DNA of 64,000 nt from Paenarthrobacter sp. (lineage in GTDB: Bacteria; Actinomycetota; Actinomycetes; Actinomycetales; Micrococcaceae), in the NCBI GenBank assembly GCA_031179305.1, contig JAPSHX010000011.1:49700-113699 (forward strand), read 5' to 3'. The notes beneath the pieces are model-generated. The model saw only the letters and a list, made by a program, of their open reading frames with translations. It was not told where the DNA came from and searched no databases. This document shows, piece by piece, positions 32,577 to 46,233 of the stretch. Each line of letters opens with the position of its first letter. Within the stretch, counting starts at the first letter, position 1. The translations under genes and the position numbers were made by a program.

Positions 32577-33992
32577 TCAGTGTGACGAAGGCGAGTCCGC
32601 ATCCTGGCTTTCCCGTTCTTCCGCCGCTGTCTGCGCATACGAAGCGGACACGCGGCGATAGACCGGAGTCAGGAAGGCGATCAATGCCACCACGATCATG
32701 ATGATGCCGGCGGCCAGGAACACCAGGGCGATGCCCCGGGAGATGCCCTGGCCCAAGAGCGGATCCAGGGTGGCCGCTCCGTCCTCGGAACGGGCGTACG
32801 GGATGATCCAGAACTGGGCGATAGGCGCAATGAGGAAGGCGGTAATGGGCGCCGCCGCGGATTCGAAGGCCATGGCAAAACCAAACACCCTGCCCTGCCG
32901 AGGTAGTGGCACTACTTTTTGGATGACGGTCTGTTCGGCGGCTTCAACCACAGGCACCAGCGCCATGTAGAGCCAGATTCCTGCTATGTAGAGCCAGGCC
33001 CACTCTCGGAGCGTGAACACCGCGCCGATGAACCCCATCAGCACCACAGCGATGAGCATGGTCCGCAAGGGATTGGACCCGAGACCGAACTTTCCGATCA
33101 GCGCGCCGCCCACGATGAACCCTGTGGCACCAATGGCGAAGACAACTCCCCACATTTCCACAGTGAACATCTCCAGGCCGTAGGGGTCCATCAACGCCAT
33201 ATAGACGCCACCGATGAAGTTGTTGAAGGTGGAGAAAAGAATCAGAGCGAACAGGCCGGATATTGCCATGACGGCAGCCCACGACCCCCGCATGTCGAAT
33301 CCGCCTTGTGCATCAGAGGGCGCTGCCTTTACTTCCTCCGGCAGGCGCAGCATGAGCAAGTGCCCGAAGGCCAATGCGGTCAGCACCAAGGCGACAACTA
33401 CCGTCCACCCCATGCCCAGCAGTCCTACCGATAGCCCGGAAAGGACCGAAGTGACGATGAACATGAGCCCCTGCACCATACCAACGAGCCCGTTCGCATT
33501 GGCGCGCCGATCAGGTTCGATCAGTATGGTGACGGTGGTGGACAGGGCAATATTCCGCATGTTCTCCACCACGGCGCCGATCAGGATGATCATGGTGAAG
33601 ATCCAGAACCATGGCTGGGTCAGGTCGAGTAGCGCCCGCTCGGGTGTCAGCAGGAACATGACGCCCGAGAGGACGAACATCACCATGGTGAAGGCTGCGG
33701 CGAAACGCATCACTGCAAGTTTGCGGTAACGGTCCACGAAGGTTCCGAAACTGATGCTGGAGAGGGCGATCAGCAGCATGTACGCACCGCCAATCACCCC
33801 TGTAGCGATCACATTCCGCGTCTCCAGGTACACCCAGAACGTCAGGGCGAACCAGAGATAGCTTGTGGTGATGTTCGCCAGGGCGGTGTTCACCAGGATC
33901 CCGGTAAAGGTCCGGGCTCTTTGCGCGGGAGTGCGTATGGAGAGATCGATACTGTCGGTAGACGCGGCGGAGGCCGGTTCCTGCTCGGTCAT
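32577..33992 (-). CDS. MFS transporter
   Basis: 471 residues with about twelve hydrophobic segments. The first inter-helix loop has FGTFVDRYRKLAVMR, the MFS motif A-like loop between TM2 and TM3. The C-terminal tail is cytoplasmic and rich in acidic residues. Substrate is unknown; the family includes macrolide-efflux-like proteins. It is convergent with the isochorismatase-like gene and divergent from the histidine kinase gene at 34071. Confidence 0.88.
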   Translation of the reverse strand: MTEQEPASAASTDSIDLSIRTPAQRARTFTGILVNTALANITTSYLWFALTFWVYLETRNVIATGVIGGAYMLLIALSSISFGTFVDRYRKLAVMRFAAAFTMVMFVLSGVMFLLTPERALLDLTQPWFWIFTMIILIGAVVENMRNIALSTTVTILIEPDRRANANGLVGMVQGLMFIVTSVLSGLSVGLLGMGWTVVVALVLTALAFGHLLMLRLPEEVKAAPSDAQGGFDMRGSWAAVMAISGLFALILFSTFNNFIGGVYMALMDPYGLEMFTVEMWGVVFAIGATGFIVGGALIGKFGLGSNPLRTMLIAVVLMGFIGAVFTLREWAWLYIAGIWLYMALVPVVEAAEQTVIQKVVPLPRQGRVFGFAMAFESAAAPITAFLIAPIAQFWIIPYARSEDGAATLDPLLGQGISRGIALVFLAAGIIMIVVALIAFLTPVYRRVSASYAQTAAEERESQDADSPSSH

Positions 33993-34070
33993 GCGTCCCA
34001 GTAAACCACCGCCGCCAGCGTCCCGGTAGTATCGGCAAGGAATCCTAAAAACGCTTGGGGGAGTAATAAC

Positions 34071-35300
34071 ATGACGGAAGTTCAGGGGCAGCTGTCCTTC
34101 ACTGAAGACATCAGCCGGGATCTGGAATTACGGGAATATGGCCTGGACCCTGCAGTGGATTCCACCCTCCTTCCCAATGCCGCCGTCATGAGCGCCCTGC
34201 AGAACCTTGTGCGGCTGGCTACCGAGCTATGCGGTGCGCCCTTTGGCGTGGTCAACATCATCAGCGCGGAATACCAGCACCAGATCGGAGCTTGGGGTGT
34301 TGACCCCGGAGTCTGCTCCCGCGAGGATTCCATGTGCGCCAAGGTGTTCCTTACCCGTGAGAGAACAGTAGTGGCCGACGCGTCCAAGGACCCGCGTTTC
34401 GCGGACAATCCCTTTGTCACGGGCGAAATCGGCAACGTCCGCTTTTACGCTTCGGTGCCGCTGCAGACAGAATCGGGTTTCGTACCGGGAACCTTGTGCG
34501 TGTTCTCGGATAAGACCAATGACCTGCGCCCCGAACAGGTGAGTATGCTGGAGGTCCTGGCGAAACAGGTTGTTGAGCTTCTGGAGCTTCAGCACCGCAC
34601 GGTACAGCTTGACCGCACCTACGCCGAGTTGAGGGACAGCAACGCCAAGCTGGCCGGATTCGCCGGACGCGTCAGCCACGATCTCCGCATTCCCCTCACC
34701 ACCATCCTCGGCTATGTGGAACTGGTGGAAGACGATCCCGACGTAGAACCGAACAGCACCGCCGCGCGCTATCTGGACCGAATCGGCTCTAGTGGACGGC
34801 GGATGCTCGGCATGCTCGAAGATGTGCTGAGCTACTCCCGCGTGGGCGGCGCCATCCAGCCGGTGCAAGTTTCGCTGCACGAAATTGCCGAAGAAGTGGC
34901 CCGCGATTTGGGCATCGAAAACGACGGCATCGTGGACGTTGAAGACCTGACTCTCCACGCCGACCGCGGACAACTCCGCACGCTGTTGCAAAACCTGCTG
35001 TCCAACGCCATGAATTACCGCAGCCCCGATCGCGATCTCCGCGTCCGCATCAGCGGCGTTTCGAACTATCACGGCGCTACGATCTTCGTTGCGGACAACG
35101 GCAAGGGCATCAAGCCCGAGGACCGCGCCAAAGTCTTGGAACCATTGGTACGTCTCCGGCGGGAAGGTGACGGCCCCGGCTCCGGACTCGGCCTGGCCAC
35201 CTGCAGCAGTATCGCGAAAGCACACGGCGGCGACCTCACCCTGGCCGAAACTCCCGACGGCGGAACCACCGTTACGGTTAGTTTTCCCGCCGAACTCTAA
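34071..35300 (+). CDS. Soluble GAF-domain sensor histidine kinase
   Basis: 409 residues with no membrane segment. A GAF domain occupies about residues 45-180. The phosphorylated histidine is H203 in RVSHDLRIPLTTILGY, and the ATPase domain has an N-box (LLQNLLSNAMNY), a G1-box (VADNGKGIK) and a G2-box (GSGLGLATC). It senses an unknown intracellular signal. No response-regulator gene lies within several kilobases, so its partner is encoded elsewhere. GGGAG lies about a dozen bases before the ATG, and a short promoter region separates it from the MFS gene. Confidence 0.92.
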   Translation: MTEVQGQLSFTEDISRDLELREYGLDPAVDSTLLPNAAVMSALQNLVRLATELCGAPFGVVNIISAEYQHQIGAWGVDPGVCSREDSMCAKVFLTRERTVVADASKDPRFADNPFVTGEIGNVRFYASVPLQTESGFVPGTLCVFSDKTNDLRPEQVSMLEVLAKQVVELLELQHRTVQLDRTYAELRDSNAKLAGFAGRVSHDLRIPLTTILGYVELVEDDPDVEPNSTAARYLDRIGSSGRRMLGMLEDVLSYSRVGGAIQPVQVSLHEIAEEVARDLGIENDGIVDVEDLTLHADRGQLRTLLQNLLSNAMNYRSPDRDLRVRISGVSNYHGATIFVADNGKGIKPEDRAKVLEPLVRLRREGDGPGSGLGLATCSSIAKAHGGDLTLAETPDGGTTVTVSFPAEL

Positions 35301-35386
35301 ACGCTCCGGGGTGTCTCCGGGTTCTTAGGCGTTGCGCCTGTCATCATTCGAGGCATGACCACCTCGTACGCCCGGTAGAAGAAACC

Positions 35387-36859
35387 ATGCAGCGGCCCGC
35401 CCCCGTCCGCTCACCGTTCACGATCCCGCTCGTAGTCATCGTGCTCTTCATAGCGGCCTGCGTCCCCGTGACCACCCAGCCAGCGCCCCAGGCACCAACC
35501 GCGGTCATCGGGAAGGCGCCGTCCAAGATCGCCCGGGAGACGTCCATCGTGGACATGACAACGCGCACGGCCGGGGCATCGCCCACCGTTGCGACGTGGC
35601 AGTACATCAGCGGGGCCGGGACTTTCAACAGCAAGCTCGATGCCCGACTGCTCAGCGTTTTCGATGCCCGGGCCGGCGGTCGTCACGAACCCGCGGCACT
35701 GCCGGCCACCCCCGCTGCACTCTTGGCCGACGGCGTTTCGGTCAACCATGAAATTGTTCTGGCCAGTGGAAGCGTTGTGGGATCCAGGTTCGTGCAAACA
35801 ACCATGATCGGAGGCGTCCGCACCGATCGCATCGACGAGATCACCTACGAGGACCTCAGCACGGGTGTTGTTACCGGCAGTGCCAGCTTGATCAACCCGG
35901 CCATGACCAGCACCCTACGGACAATACTCGGGGATACCATCGGCACCGCTTTTCCAACGCAGGACCCGGCCCTGAACCCGACACCAAACTCCGTTTCCGA
36001 CGCCGAGATGCTCACCGCTGTCGCGTTCACCTCCGCAGGGGATCTCAGCGTCACCGTCCACCGGGACCCTGTGTCCGGCGCCGCGTTGCCCGACGCCGTC
36101 ACCGTGAACTTGAACGCCGAAGCCACGGATGAGGTCATTTCGCCCGCAGGCCGCGCCCTTCGCACGGCAGTCATCGCCGCGGTAGCGTTCAAGGCCCCCC
36201 GACCCGCGCCGGTGGGCAGGGCGCACATCAACTGTGACCTCGTTGCCTGCGCCGCCCTCACCTATGACGACGGGCCGAACGCCCAAACCACTCGTCTTTT
36301 GGCGATACTCGAAAGGCATAAAGTGTTCGCCACGTTCTTCCAGCAGGGAGGATACGTCGGGGCCAATCCGGGAGTGGCCAAGGCCGTTGCAGCAGCGGGC
36401 CACACCATCGCAAACCACACCATGAGCCACCCGTACCTGACCAAATTGTCGCCGGCAAGCATCGAGGGCGAGATTCAGGGGGCAACGAACACCATAGAAA
36501 AGGCGACAGGAGTGGTGCCCGCTTACATGCGGCCACCGTACGGAGCAACAAATAAGACAGTTGCCGCTTCCGTGGGGCTACCCCAAATAATCTGGGATGT
36601 GGACTCCATGGACTGGCAGTCCAAAAACAAATCGGTGTTCCTCCCCCGGATCATGAACCTGGTCAAGCCAGGATCGATCATCCTCCAACACGACGTCCAT
36701 GCTTCCACCGTGGATGGCCAGGCCGAGCTCATTGCCCAACTCAAAGGAAAGGGCTTCTACTTGGTCACCCTTCCGCAGCTTTTCGCGGGGATCGACCTGA
36801 GACCCGGCGCGTCCTACAAGTGCCGCGGTACCGCGCCCGGGTGCGTTCCGGGACGCTGA
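35387..36859 (+). CDS. Lipoprotein polysaccharide deacetylase (NodB domain)
   Basis: 490 residues. The N-terminus has a lipobox, VIVLFIAAC, with the cysteine near residue 25, so it is anchored at the outer face of the membrane. Residues 30-280 form an N-terminal domain of unknown fold. The NodB domain (about 290-470) has all five motifs: LTYDDGPN, NHTMSHP, RPPYGA, DVDSMDW and ILQHDVH, so the zinc site and catalytic acid are intact. It should deacetylate peptidoglycan or other surface glycans, as PdaC does. A hairpin terminator follows at 36875. Confidence 0.93.
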   Translation: MQRPAPVRSPFTIPLVVIVLFIAACVPVTTQPAPQAPTAVIGKAPSKIARETSIVDMTTRTAGASPTVATWQYISGAGTFNSKLDARLLSVFDARAGGRHEPAALPATPAALLADGVSVNHEIVLASGSVVGSRFVQTTMIGGVRTDRIDEITYEDLSTGVVTGSASLINPAMTSTLRTILGDTIGTAFPTQDPALNPTPNSVSDAEMLTAVAFTSAGDLSVTVHRDPVSGAALPDAVTVNLNAEATDEVISPAGRALRTAVIAAVAFKAPRPAPVGRAHINCDLVACAALTYDDGPNAQTTRLLAILERHKVFATFFQQGGYVGANPGVAKAVAAAGHTIANHTMSHPYLTKLSPASIEGEIQGATNTIEKATGVVPAYMRPPYGATNKTVAASVGLPQIIWDVDSMDWQSKNKSVFLPRIMNLVKPGSIILQHDVHASTVDGQAELIAQLKGKGFYLVTLPQLFAGIDLRPGASYKCRGTAPGCVPGR

Positions 36860-36874
36860 ACTTCCGGTACACAG

Positions 36875-36904
36875 CGCACGACGGCGGCAGGTCGCCGTCG
36901 TGCG
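36875..36904 (+). terminator. Hairpin after the deacetylase, ACGGCG-core family
   Basis: CGCACGACGGCG (36875-36886) pairs perfectly with CGCCGTCGTGCG (36893-36904) around a six-base loop, 15 bases after the stop codon. It belongs to the six-member hairpin family. Confidence 0.75.
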
Positions 36905-36910
36905 TTGTGT

Positions 36911-36940
36911 ACCGTGCGCTGGTTTACCGTGCGCTGGTTT
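36911..36940. repeat. Two tandem 15-bp repeats
   Basis: ACCGTGCGCTGGTTT is repeated exactly twice head to tail, between the deacetylase terminator and the end of the kinase gene. Nothing in it suggests a gene. Confidence 0.85.
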
Positions 36941-36952
36941 ACGATGCCAAGG

Positions 36953-38374
36953 CTATTTGCCTTCCCCGGGTCCCTTGGCCTTTTCAGGCTTCTTCTCACT
37001 CTTGCCCTGGCTCTTTTCCTTGGCGATCTCCGGGCCTGGCATCACCGCGGGCGCTGGAGCTGGTGCGGGTGGCGGCACCTGCGCGGGCTGCTGAACCGGC
37101 ACTTGCGCGGGCTGCTGCAGATTGACCACCTCAGCGGGCGGGGCGTCCACCGGCACGGCTTCGGCGGGCACGGCTTCGGCGGTCGCTGGCGCAACAGGAA
37201 GAGCAGGCACCACCGGCGTCGTCGGCTGCGGCTCAGCTTGGGAAACCCCGGTGTCCCCAATTTGGGAGGGATCGGTCATGTTGCCCGTGGGCGTGAGCCC
37301 TTGGGAGAGGATCAGCAAAGCGAGCGGTATGGTTACGGCCGCCGCGGCGACGCCTCGAACGGTCCTGGGTCGTCGCTTATTGAAGTCCCTGAGGCTGGTG
37401 ACGGTAGCTTGCCTCTTGGTTGGCGTGTGGAGTGGTGGCCTCGACGGCACGGCCGGCAGCAGCGCGGTCCTGCGCCCGGTCTGGATCCCTTCATCCCCGA
37501 GCGCCTGTTCGACGTGTTGTGCCGTTGGGCGCTTTTCGGGATCCATGTCCGTCATGGCTTCGAGGAGCTCCCGCAGCGGACCAGGCAATTCCAGGGGGAC
37601 CTGCGGCGCGCGGTGCAGGCGGGCTGATGCCGTTTCAATTGGCGTCCCCGGGTACTCGGCCCTGCCGGTGAGGCATTCGAGGAGTACCAAGCCCAGCGAG
37701 TAGATGTCGCTCGCGGGAGTCAGTCCGAGCCCTTGCGCCTGTTCCGGGCTGAGGTATTGGGCGGTCCCCACGGTAAAGCCTGTTGCGGTGAGGCGGTTGT
37801 CGTTCATGACCAGTGCGACGCCAAAGTCCGCTAGCTTCACCGACTGTCCCACGCCGTCGTCGTCGGATACCAGGATGTTGGCCGGCTTGATATCGCGGTG
37901 GATAACTCCGTGTTCATGAACCTGGGACAGTGCCCCCGCGAGCCGGATCCCGATGCGCGCGGTCTCGGGAACCGTGAGCGGTCCGTCAGCCAGAATGGCG
38001 CGTAAATCCCGGCCATCAGCCAGTTCCATGACCAGGTACGCGCGCTCTTCGTCGTTGCGCGTATCGACGCCGGCGTCAAAGGCGGCCACCAACCCTGGGT
38101 GATCAAAGGCAGCCAGAAGCCGCATTTCATTTTCCTGGCGGGCACGGAACGATTCGTCGCCTGAACCGGGCAGGAAAATCTTGATAGCTACGTCGCGGCC
38201 AAGGAGCATGTCCGTCGCCTTGTAGACGGCAGACATGGCGCCCCTACCCAGCAGAGGCCCAAGCTGGTAGCGGCCTTCAAGTGTTTCAGTGGCGTCCGTT
38301 CCTTCATCGCCTGTTCCTGCGGTTTCGCTGGAGGCGGGGAGTTGGGGGTCCACGGCCTCGTCATTGTTGCCCAC
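36953..38374 (-). CDS. Membrane serine/threonine protein kinase
   Basis: About 473 residues from a GTG at 38374 (AAGGA upstream; GTG 38383 is possible). The kinase domain (about 35-300) has the Hanks motifs: LLGRGAMSAVYKA, VAIKIF, HRDIKPANILV, DFGVAL, and an SPEQAQGLGL activation end, so it should be active. One transmembrane segment follows near residue 350 (AAAVTIPLALLILSQG), then a long Pro/Ala-rich extracellular tail with repeats such as AEAVPAEAVPVDAP and QQPAQVPVQQPAQVP, ending in a Lys-rich tract. It lacks PASTA domains. It is like a minor PknB-type kinase of actinobacteria and stands alone. Confidence 0.9.
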   Translation of the reverse strand: MGNNDEAVDPQLPASSETAGTGDEGTDATETLEGRYQLGPLLGRGAMSAVYKATDMLLGRDVAIKIFLPGSGDESFRARQENEMRLLAAFDHPGLVAAFDAGVDTRNDEERAYLVMELADGRDLRAILADGPLTVPETARIGIRLAGALSQVHEHGVIHRDIKPANILVSDDDGVGQSVKLADFGVALVMNDNRLTATGFTVGTAQYLSPEQAQGLGLTPASDIYSLGLVLLECLTGRAEYPGTPIETASARLHRAPQVPLELPGPLRELLEAMTDMDPEKRPTAQHVEQALGDEGIQTGRRTALLPAVPSRPPLHTPTKRQATVTSLRDFNKRRPRTVRGVAAAAVTIPLALLILSQGLTPTGNMTDPSQIGDTGVSQAEPQPTTPVVPALPVAPATAEAVPAEAVPVDAPPAEVVNLQQPAQVPVQQPAQVPPPAPAPAPAVMPGPEIAKEKSQGKSEKKPEKAKGPGEGK

Positions 38375-38603
38375 GAATGTCACGTCCTTCAGGCATACCT
38401 GGAGACACGGACCCAACCACTGTCCCTGCGTCACCAAGCAATGCCGTCAATCAAACTTTCACGATGGCCGCGCGGCCGACTGCTTCAGCCACGTGCGGCC
38501 CAGGCAATGAGCCCAAACAGCATCATCCGGTTTCACCAGATAAGTTATCAGGATACTGATTAAATCGCGGGAAGGGCAATGTGAAGGCCCTCCACCCAGA
38601 GGG

Positions 38604-39245
38604 TCAGGCAGCTTGCAACCGGTCCACGGCCGCGCGAAGTTCGCCCGCTTGAACGCCCAGCGACCATTCGGCGACGTCGGTGACAAACCGCTTGAAGGCG
38701 TCATATTCGAAAGCCTCGACGTTGTTAACGTAGGAGCCCACGCCGTCGATGGCCACCCATATCCGGATGCAAGCCGCGAAGGGGTCCTCCACCACGAAGT
38801 CGCCGGACGCGACTCCGTCCTCGATGAGCGCGGTCAGCCGGTTCCGATCAAGGTATTCCTGACCCAACAACGCCTCGGTGAGGGCCGGAATAAAGCGGCA
38901 AAGATGCCTGGCGTTGAGCCATAGCCTCGTGAGTTCGAAAGTGCCGTTGCCTTCGATGCGCGAGACCAAGTGAGCCATCCGCTCAAGGGGAGTTCCGTCG
39001 TCGGGAAACAACTCTTCCCGCTCCTCCGAAACGGCGCGCACAAACGCGGCGATCACCAAATCCTCGGCGGCCGGGTAGTAGTGGCTGATCAGGCCGGGAC
39101 GCACACCAAGGCGGTCGGCGACGGCGCGGAGGGTGATCCGCTCAAGTCCCTCGATCAAGGCAATCGACGCGGCCTCGGAGAGAATCTCAGCGCGACGCTC
39201 GTCGGGTAATTTTCGAACGCGTTGGGATGCGGGGCTTGACACCAT
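38604..39245 (-). CDS. TetR-family regulator (BetI-like)
   Basis: 213 residues. The N-terminal HTH lies at about residues 15-65: RRAEILSEAASIALIEGL, ITLRAVADRLGVRPGLISHY. The C-terminal helical part ends with QAGELRAAVDRLQ. It resembles BetI-type regulators. It is divergent from the NCS1 permease gene at 39358, and two inverted repeats with CCAAT arms fill the region between. It is therefore the probable local repressor of the catabolic operon. Confidence 0.87.
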   Translation of the reverse strand: MVSSPASQRVRKLPDERRAEILSEAASIALIEGLERITLRAVADRLGVRPGLISHYYPAAEDLVIAAFVRAVSEEREELFPDDGTPLERMAHLVSRIEGNGTFELTRLWLNARHLCRFIPALTEALLGQEYLDRNRLTALIEDGVASGDFVVEDPFAACIRIWVAIDGVGSYVNNVEAFEYDAFKRFVTDVAEWSLGVQAGELRAAVDRLQAA

Positions 39246-39255
39246 GCCGCTAAGT

Positions 39256-39300
39256 CTATTGGATTAGTGACCAATAGCTCATTGGTCATGCGACCAATAG
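39256..39300. promoter_or_regulatory. Clustered CCAAT/ATTGG operator sites between TetR and permease genes
   Basis: Inverted repeats overlap here: CTATTGG (39256-39262) with CCAATAG (39271-39277); TGACCAAT (39268-39275) with ATTGGTCA (39281-39288); and ATTGGTC (39281-39287) with GACCAAT (39292-39298). All are perfect. They lie directly before both start regions and fit two or three TetR dimers. Confidence 0.75.
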
Positions 39301-39357
39301 TGTCGATGGGCCGGTTTCCCAATGTTGCGAACCGGACCTTGCCCGAGAGGAACAGCG

Positions 39358-43738
<4,381 letters not shown>

Positions 43739-44337
43739 CATCCCGCTTAACGACGTCGGCCGGGGCCAGGCGCGTGACGCCGTCGCCTTCCTCTCCGGTC
43801 AGCAATGGGACACCGTGGTGTCCTCGCCCCTGAGCCGCGCCGCCGAGACGGCCGGGATCATCGCCGAAGGCCTGGGGCTCACGGTTGCGAGGCTTGTTCC
43901 GGAACTCACCGAGCGAAGCTTTGGCCCGGCCGAAGGTCTTCAAGCCGGCCCCGAGCTGGAGGCACTCCGGATTCCGGGAGGTTTCCAGGGTGGCGAATCG
44001 GACGAAGCCGCCGCTGACCGCGGTATCGCTGCCTTGGAAGAGCTGGCCGGGGAGTTTGCCGGCAAGCGCGTCCTGGTGGTGGCGCACGGCACTCTGATCC
44101 GGTTGACGTTGAGCCGGGCTATCGGGCGCACCTTGGATAGCGTGCAGAACGCCGTGCTCAATTTGGCCCATCACCACGTCACGGATGGCTGGCAGTTGGA
44201 GTACTTCAATGGCGAGCTCATCACGGCCGACGTCGACGCCTGAGCTGCCGCGCCTCCTCCAAATCGACGCATTGGGCAAGTGGAGGGCCTCGATGAGCAC
44301 TTTACGAAGGTTCCTTTCCTGCCCTATGCATGCAACA

Positions 44338-44353
44338 ACTAAGCGTGCTTAGT
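44338..44353. promoter_or_regulatory. ACTAAGC-GT-GCTTAGT palindrome upstream of the pfkB-type gene
   Basis: ACTAAGC and GCTTAGT form a perfect 7-bp inverted repeat with a 2-base spacer, about 100 bases before the kinase start. The core is the same as at 57464-57479 and 62491-62504, so one regulator may use all three. Confidence 0.55.
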
Positions 44354-44455
44354 ATGGTGGAGTGATCTGTCCGCAAAGTCGGCCGGAGGATTCCGGCGGG
44401 AAGAGGTAATCGTGGCCGCGACTCGAATTGCCACACCGAAGAGGGCGGGTGGAGC

Positions 44456-45439
44456 ATGGGCTCAGTAGTGATTTTTGCCCCTTCACCGGTCTTGACCGTC
44501 ACGATTGAGGACGTGGAAGGAGCTGCCGACATCCACCTCCACGCCGGGGGCCAAGGCGTCTGGCAGGCCCGGATGCTGAAGGTACTCGGGGCCGAGGTGA
44601 CAATGTGCGCGGTGTTCTCCGGAGAAAGCGGAGGGGTTCTGCAGCACCTGATTGACGACGAAGGCGTGGAGCTGTTGTCGGTTTCCGGCGAGGGCAGCAG
44701 CGGCGCCTACGTGCACGATCGCCGAAAGGGCGAACGGGACGTGGTTGCGGAGTCGCCCGGCCACCGGCTCACGCGCCATGAACTGGACGAACTCTATGGT
44801 TTGACGTTGCAGGCCGGAATGAAGGCTGGGACGGTGATACTCAGTGGCACTGGCCGGGAGGACTCTGTGCCACCGGACATGTACCGGAGGCTGACTACGG
44901 ACCTTCGCACTGCCGGATGCACTGTCATCGCCGATCTGTCCGGTGAGCGACTAAAAGGCATCCTGGAGGGCAAACCCTCAGTGGTCAAGATGTCCGATGA
45001 GGAGGTGGTGGGCAGTGGTCGCGCCGATGCCTCCGAGACAGATCTCCTTATCGAGGCCATGCACACCCTCGCCAAGGAGGGTGCGCAAGCTGTCATCGTC
45101 ACGCGGGCACACGAGCCCTCCCTGTTCCTCAGTGACGGGGAGATCAGCGAAATCCATGTCCCCAGGTTTGAAGCGGTGGAAACCAGCGGTGCCGGTGATT
45201 CCCTGACTGCAGCGATAGCCGCTGTACTTGCCGACGGCGGAACGCTCCGCGACGCCGTAGTCCTGGGCACGGCAGCCGGCGCCCACAACGTCACTCGCCA
45301 TGGGCTGGGCTCGGGTCAGGCCCCGGCCATTCACGAGGTGGCCAAGCTGGTCAAGATTGTTCCGCTGGATACCAGTGCAGCGGCACCGGCACAGCAGATG
45401 ACTCCGGATGAACTGGCGCGAAAGGCCAGGACAACATGA
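44456..45439 (+). CDS. PfkB-family sugar kinase
   Basis: 327 residues. The N-terminal sugar-binding part has HAGGQGVWQARMLKVLGAEV, where the usual GGKG is changed to GGQG, and the C-terminal ATP-binding signature is VETSGAGDSLTAAIAAVLAD near residue 245 with the catalytic aspartate. It should phosphorylate a sugar or sugar phosphate, in the 1-phosphofructokinase/LacC branch. The ATG overlaps no other gene upstream; GGTGGAG lies close to it. Its stop overlaps the surE start (ATGA), so it is coupled to a phosphatase acting on nucleotides. Confidence 0.87.
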   Translation: MGSVVIFAPSPVLTVTIEDVEGAADIHLHAGGQGVWQARMLKVLGAEVTMCAVFSGESGGVLQHLIDDEGVELLSVSGEGSSGAYVHDRRKGERDVVAESPGHRLTRHELDELYGLTLQAGMKAGTVILSGTGREDSVPPDMYRRLTTDLRTAGCTVIADLSGERLKGILEGKPSVVKMSDEEVVGSGRADASETDLLIEAMHTLAKEGAQAVIVTRAHEPSLFLSDGEISEIHVPRFEAVETSGAGDSLTAAIAAVLADGGTLRDAVVLGTAAGAHNVTRHGLGSGQAPAIHEVAKLVKIVPLDTSAAAPAQQMTPDELARKARTT

Positions 45440-46233
45440 GCCAGTCCATCCGTGTCCTTATTACAAACGACGACGGCATCGCCTCCCCCGGCCTGCACGT
45501 ACTGGCTGCCGCGGCTGTCCGGGCAGGATTCGATGTTGTGGTGGCGGCCCCGGCGTCGGAAGCCAGCGGCAGCAGCTCGTCGATCACCGCCGTAGAAGAG
45601 GACGGCAGGATTTCCGTTGAAGAGTGCGAACTGGAGGAATTGGACGGAGTGAAGGCCTTCGCCGTCCATGGCGCCCCGGCATTCATCACCATGATCGCCG
45701 CCCACGGCGCGTTCGGCCCTCCGCCCGACGTGGTCCTGTCCGGGGTGAACCGCGGGGCGAATGTAGGCCGGGCGATTCTGCATTCCGGCACGGTAGGCGC
45801 GGCATTGACCGCGGGCGTCAACGACCGCCGAGGGATGGCGGTCTCGCTGGACACCGGCCTTAACCCGGACGCGATCCACTGGGAAACAGCCGCGCAGCTG
45901 GCCACCGGACTACTGCCGTTCCTTCTGGAGCAGGAGCCCGGATCCGTACTTAACCTCAACGTCCCGAACAGTGCCGGGCCCGACCTACCTGAGTACCGGG
46001 CGGCCACACTCACCCGGTTCGGCATAGTGCAGACCACCCTGGCCGAACGGGGGCAGCAGCACGTGCGGCTGGCCATCGCCGACACGGCCGAGACGCCCGA
46101 CCCGGACAGCGACGCTGCACTGTTGGCGGCAGGATACGCCAGCGTGACAGCCCTGCAACCGGTCACCGGGACGGCGCCGTCCCTGGAACGCCTGCCGGGC
46201 GCTGAGGCGCTGAGAGACCCCGGGCAGCAATAA
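45436..46233 (+). CDS. surE: 5'/3'-nucleotidase SurE
   Basis: 265 residues, the usual length. The SurE active-site motifs are RVLITNDDGIASPGLHVLA at the N-terminus (the DD metal site), APASEASGSSSSI, and LSGVNRGANVGRAILHSGTV near residue 105. It dephosphorylates nucleoside 5'- or 3'-monophosphates and short polyphosphate in stationary phase. It is translationally coupled to the PfkB gene. The last 71 bases overlap the convergent TetR gene. Confidence 0.92.
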   Translation: MSQSIRVLITNDDGIASPGLHVLAAAAVRAGFDVVVAAPASEASGSSSSITAVEEDGRISVEECELEELDGVKAFAVHGAPAFITMIAAHGAFGPPPDVVLSGVNRGANVGRAILHSGTVGAALTAGVNDRRGMAVSLDTGLNPDAIHWETAAQLATGLLPFLLEQEPGSVLNLNVPNSAGPDLPEYRAATLTRFGIVQTTLAERGQQHVRLAIADTAETPDPDSDAALLAAGYASVTALQPVTGTAPSLERLPGAEALRDPGQQ

